Shown piece after piece: positions 5,609-6,264 of a DNA stretch of 6,264 nt. The notes beneath the pieces are model-generated. The model was not told where the DNA came from. It worked only from the letters and a program-made list of their open reading frames with translations, and ran no database searches. The translations under genes were made by a program, and so were the position numbers. Numbering within the stretch: the stretch's first letter is position 1; each line of letters starts with the position of its first letter. Source of the DNA: Actinobacteria bacterium UBA5182 (GTDB taxonomy: Bacteria > Actinomycetota > UBA4738); NCBI GenBank assembly GCA_002413185.1, contig DHWM01000048.1, forward strand, positions 1 through 6,264, in the 5' to 3' direction.

Positions 5609-6264
5609 ACGCCTCCTTCCCGGCGCGACGACTCGTGGATCTTTCGGACCTACGCCGGCTTCGCCACTCCCCGCCACACCAACGAACGGTTCAAGGCGAA
5701 CCTGGCGAACGGCCAGACCGGGTTGTCGGTGGCGTTCGACCTCCCCACGCAGTGCGGGTACGACAGCGACCATCCCATGTCGCGGGGCGAGGTGGGAAAG
5801 GTCGGCGTGCCGATCGGCCATGTGGGCGACATGCGAACCCTCTTCGAGGGCATCCCGCTCCAGGAGATGAACACCTCGATGACCATCAACGCCACGGCCA
5901 TGTGGTTGCTGGCGCTGTACGTCGGCGTTGGGGACGAACAGAAAGTGGGCCGGGGGGCCCTCGCGGGGACGACCCAGAACGACATCCTCAAGGAGTTCCT
6001 GTCGCGAGGGACGCACATCTTCCCGCCCCAGCCGTCCCTGCGCCTGACCACCGACCTGATCACGTGGACCTACCGCGAGGTCCCCCGGTGGAACCCGATC
6101 AACGTGTGCTCCTATCACCTGCAGGAGGCGGGGGCCGACCCGGTGCTGGAGGTGGCGTTCACCCTGGCCAACGCGATCTGCGTGCTCGATGCCGTCCGTG
6201 CTTCCGGGGCCATCTCGGAGGACGACCTCCCGTCGCTGGTGGGCCGGATCTCCTTCTTCGTCAA
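5606..6264 (+). CDS. meaA: B12-dependent acyl-CoA mutase, probably ethylmalonyl-CoA mutase (5' part)
   Basis: The first 219 residues of a protein usually about 650-700 long; it runs off the window, and the C-terminal cobalamin-binding domain is not seen. ATG 5606 is the first start after the last in-frame stop, and the family fold begins at once (SWIFRTYAGFAT, 10-21). Methylmalonyl-CoA mutase family blocks follow: GLSVAFDLPTQ (39-49), GYDSDHP (51-57), TTQNDILKE (122-130), YHLQEAGA (170-177). The stretches RGEVGKVGVPIGHVGDM (60-76), MNTSMTINATAMWLLALY (88-105) and WNPINVCSYHLQEAG (162-176) match my recollection of Streptomyces and Rhodobacter MeaA/Ecm better than true methylmalonyl-CoA mutase. 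Residues equivalent to Tyr89, Arg207, Gln197 and His244 of the Propionibacterium enzyme appear as Y16, R134, Q124 and H171, so the substrate should carry a free carboxylate, arguing against isobutyryl-CoA mutase. Role: (2R)-ethylmalonyl-CoA to methylsuccinyl-CoA in the ethylmalonyl-CoA pathway, in the cytoplasm. Methylmalonyl-CoA mutase remains the alternative. Confidence 0.85.
   Translation, partial: MTPPSRRDDSWIFRTYAGFATPRHTNERFKANLANGQTGLSVAFDLPTQCGYDSDHPMSRGEVGKVGVPIGHVGDMRTLFEGIPLQEMNTSMTINATAMWLLALYVGVGDEQKVGRGALAGTTQNDILKEFLSRGTHIFPPQPSLRLTTDLITWTYREVPRWNPINVCSYHLQEAGADPVLEVAFTLANAICVLDAVRASGAISEDDLPSLVGRISFFV

Overview
The window is high-GC bacterial DNA with strong G/C preference at third codon positions, GTG as well as ATG starts, short intergenic gaps and all genes on the + strand. 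The MeaA-type mutase, the type of surface repeat on the sulfatase and the -10-like motifs sitting almost on start codons suggest an actinobacterium (Actinomycetota), perhaps a soil or uncultured lineage. This assignment is an inference from gene style; no rRNA or other marker is present.

Layout: (1) 3-155, an open frame that may be the last 50 codons of an upstream gene. (2) 232-1299, an exported alpha/beta-hydrolase (esterase/lipase type) with a proline-rich linker and a C-terminal membrane anchor. (3) 1300-1410, a gap with a candidate promoter and a hairpin. (4) 1411-4173, a large secreted formylglycine-type sulfatase followed by five tandem Ig-like repeats. (5) 4174-4361, a gap with a hairpin and a promoter with a perfect TTGACA. 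(6) 4362-5549, a secreted peptidase with a PcsB/EnvC-like coiled coil and an intact M23 (LytM) domain. (7) 5550-5605, a short gap with dyad symmetries and a TACACT box. (8) 5606-end, the first third of a B12-dependent acyl-CoA mutase that reads as ethylmalonyl-CoA mutase (MeaA/Ecm).

The first three complete genes all encode exported proteins acting at or outside the cell surface. The hydrolase and the sulfatase could together strip acyl and sulfate groups from an extracellular polymer. The M23 protein is a probable cell-wall hydrolase with its own promoter and need not be functionally linked to them. The mutase belongs to cytoplasmic acyl-CoA metabolism and appears to start a different transcription unit. 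I see no mobile element, CRISPR array, tRNA or rRNA.

I found no clear undescribed multi-gene system. The points most worth a second look are the five-repeat extension of the sulfatase with two classes of cysteine spacing, the apparent loss of the usual catalytic aspartate in the hydrolase, the probable leaderless start of the M23 gene, and the palindromes around the mutase start.
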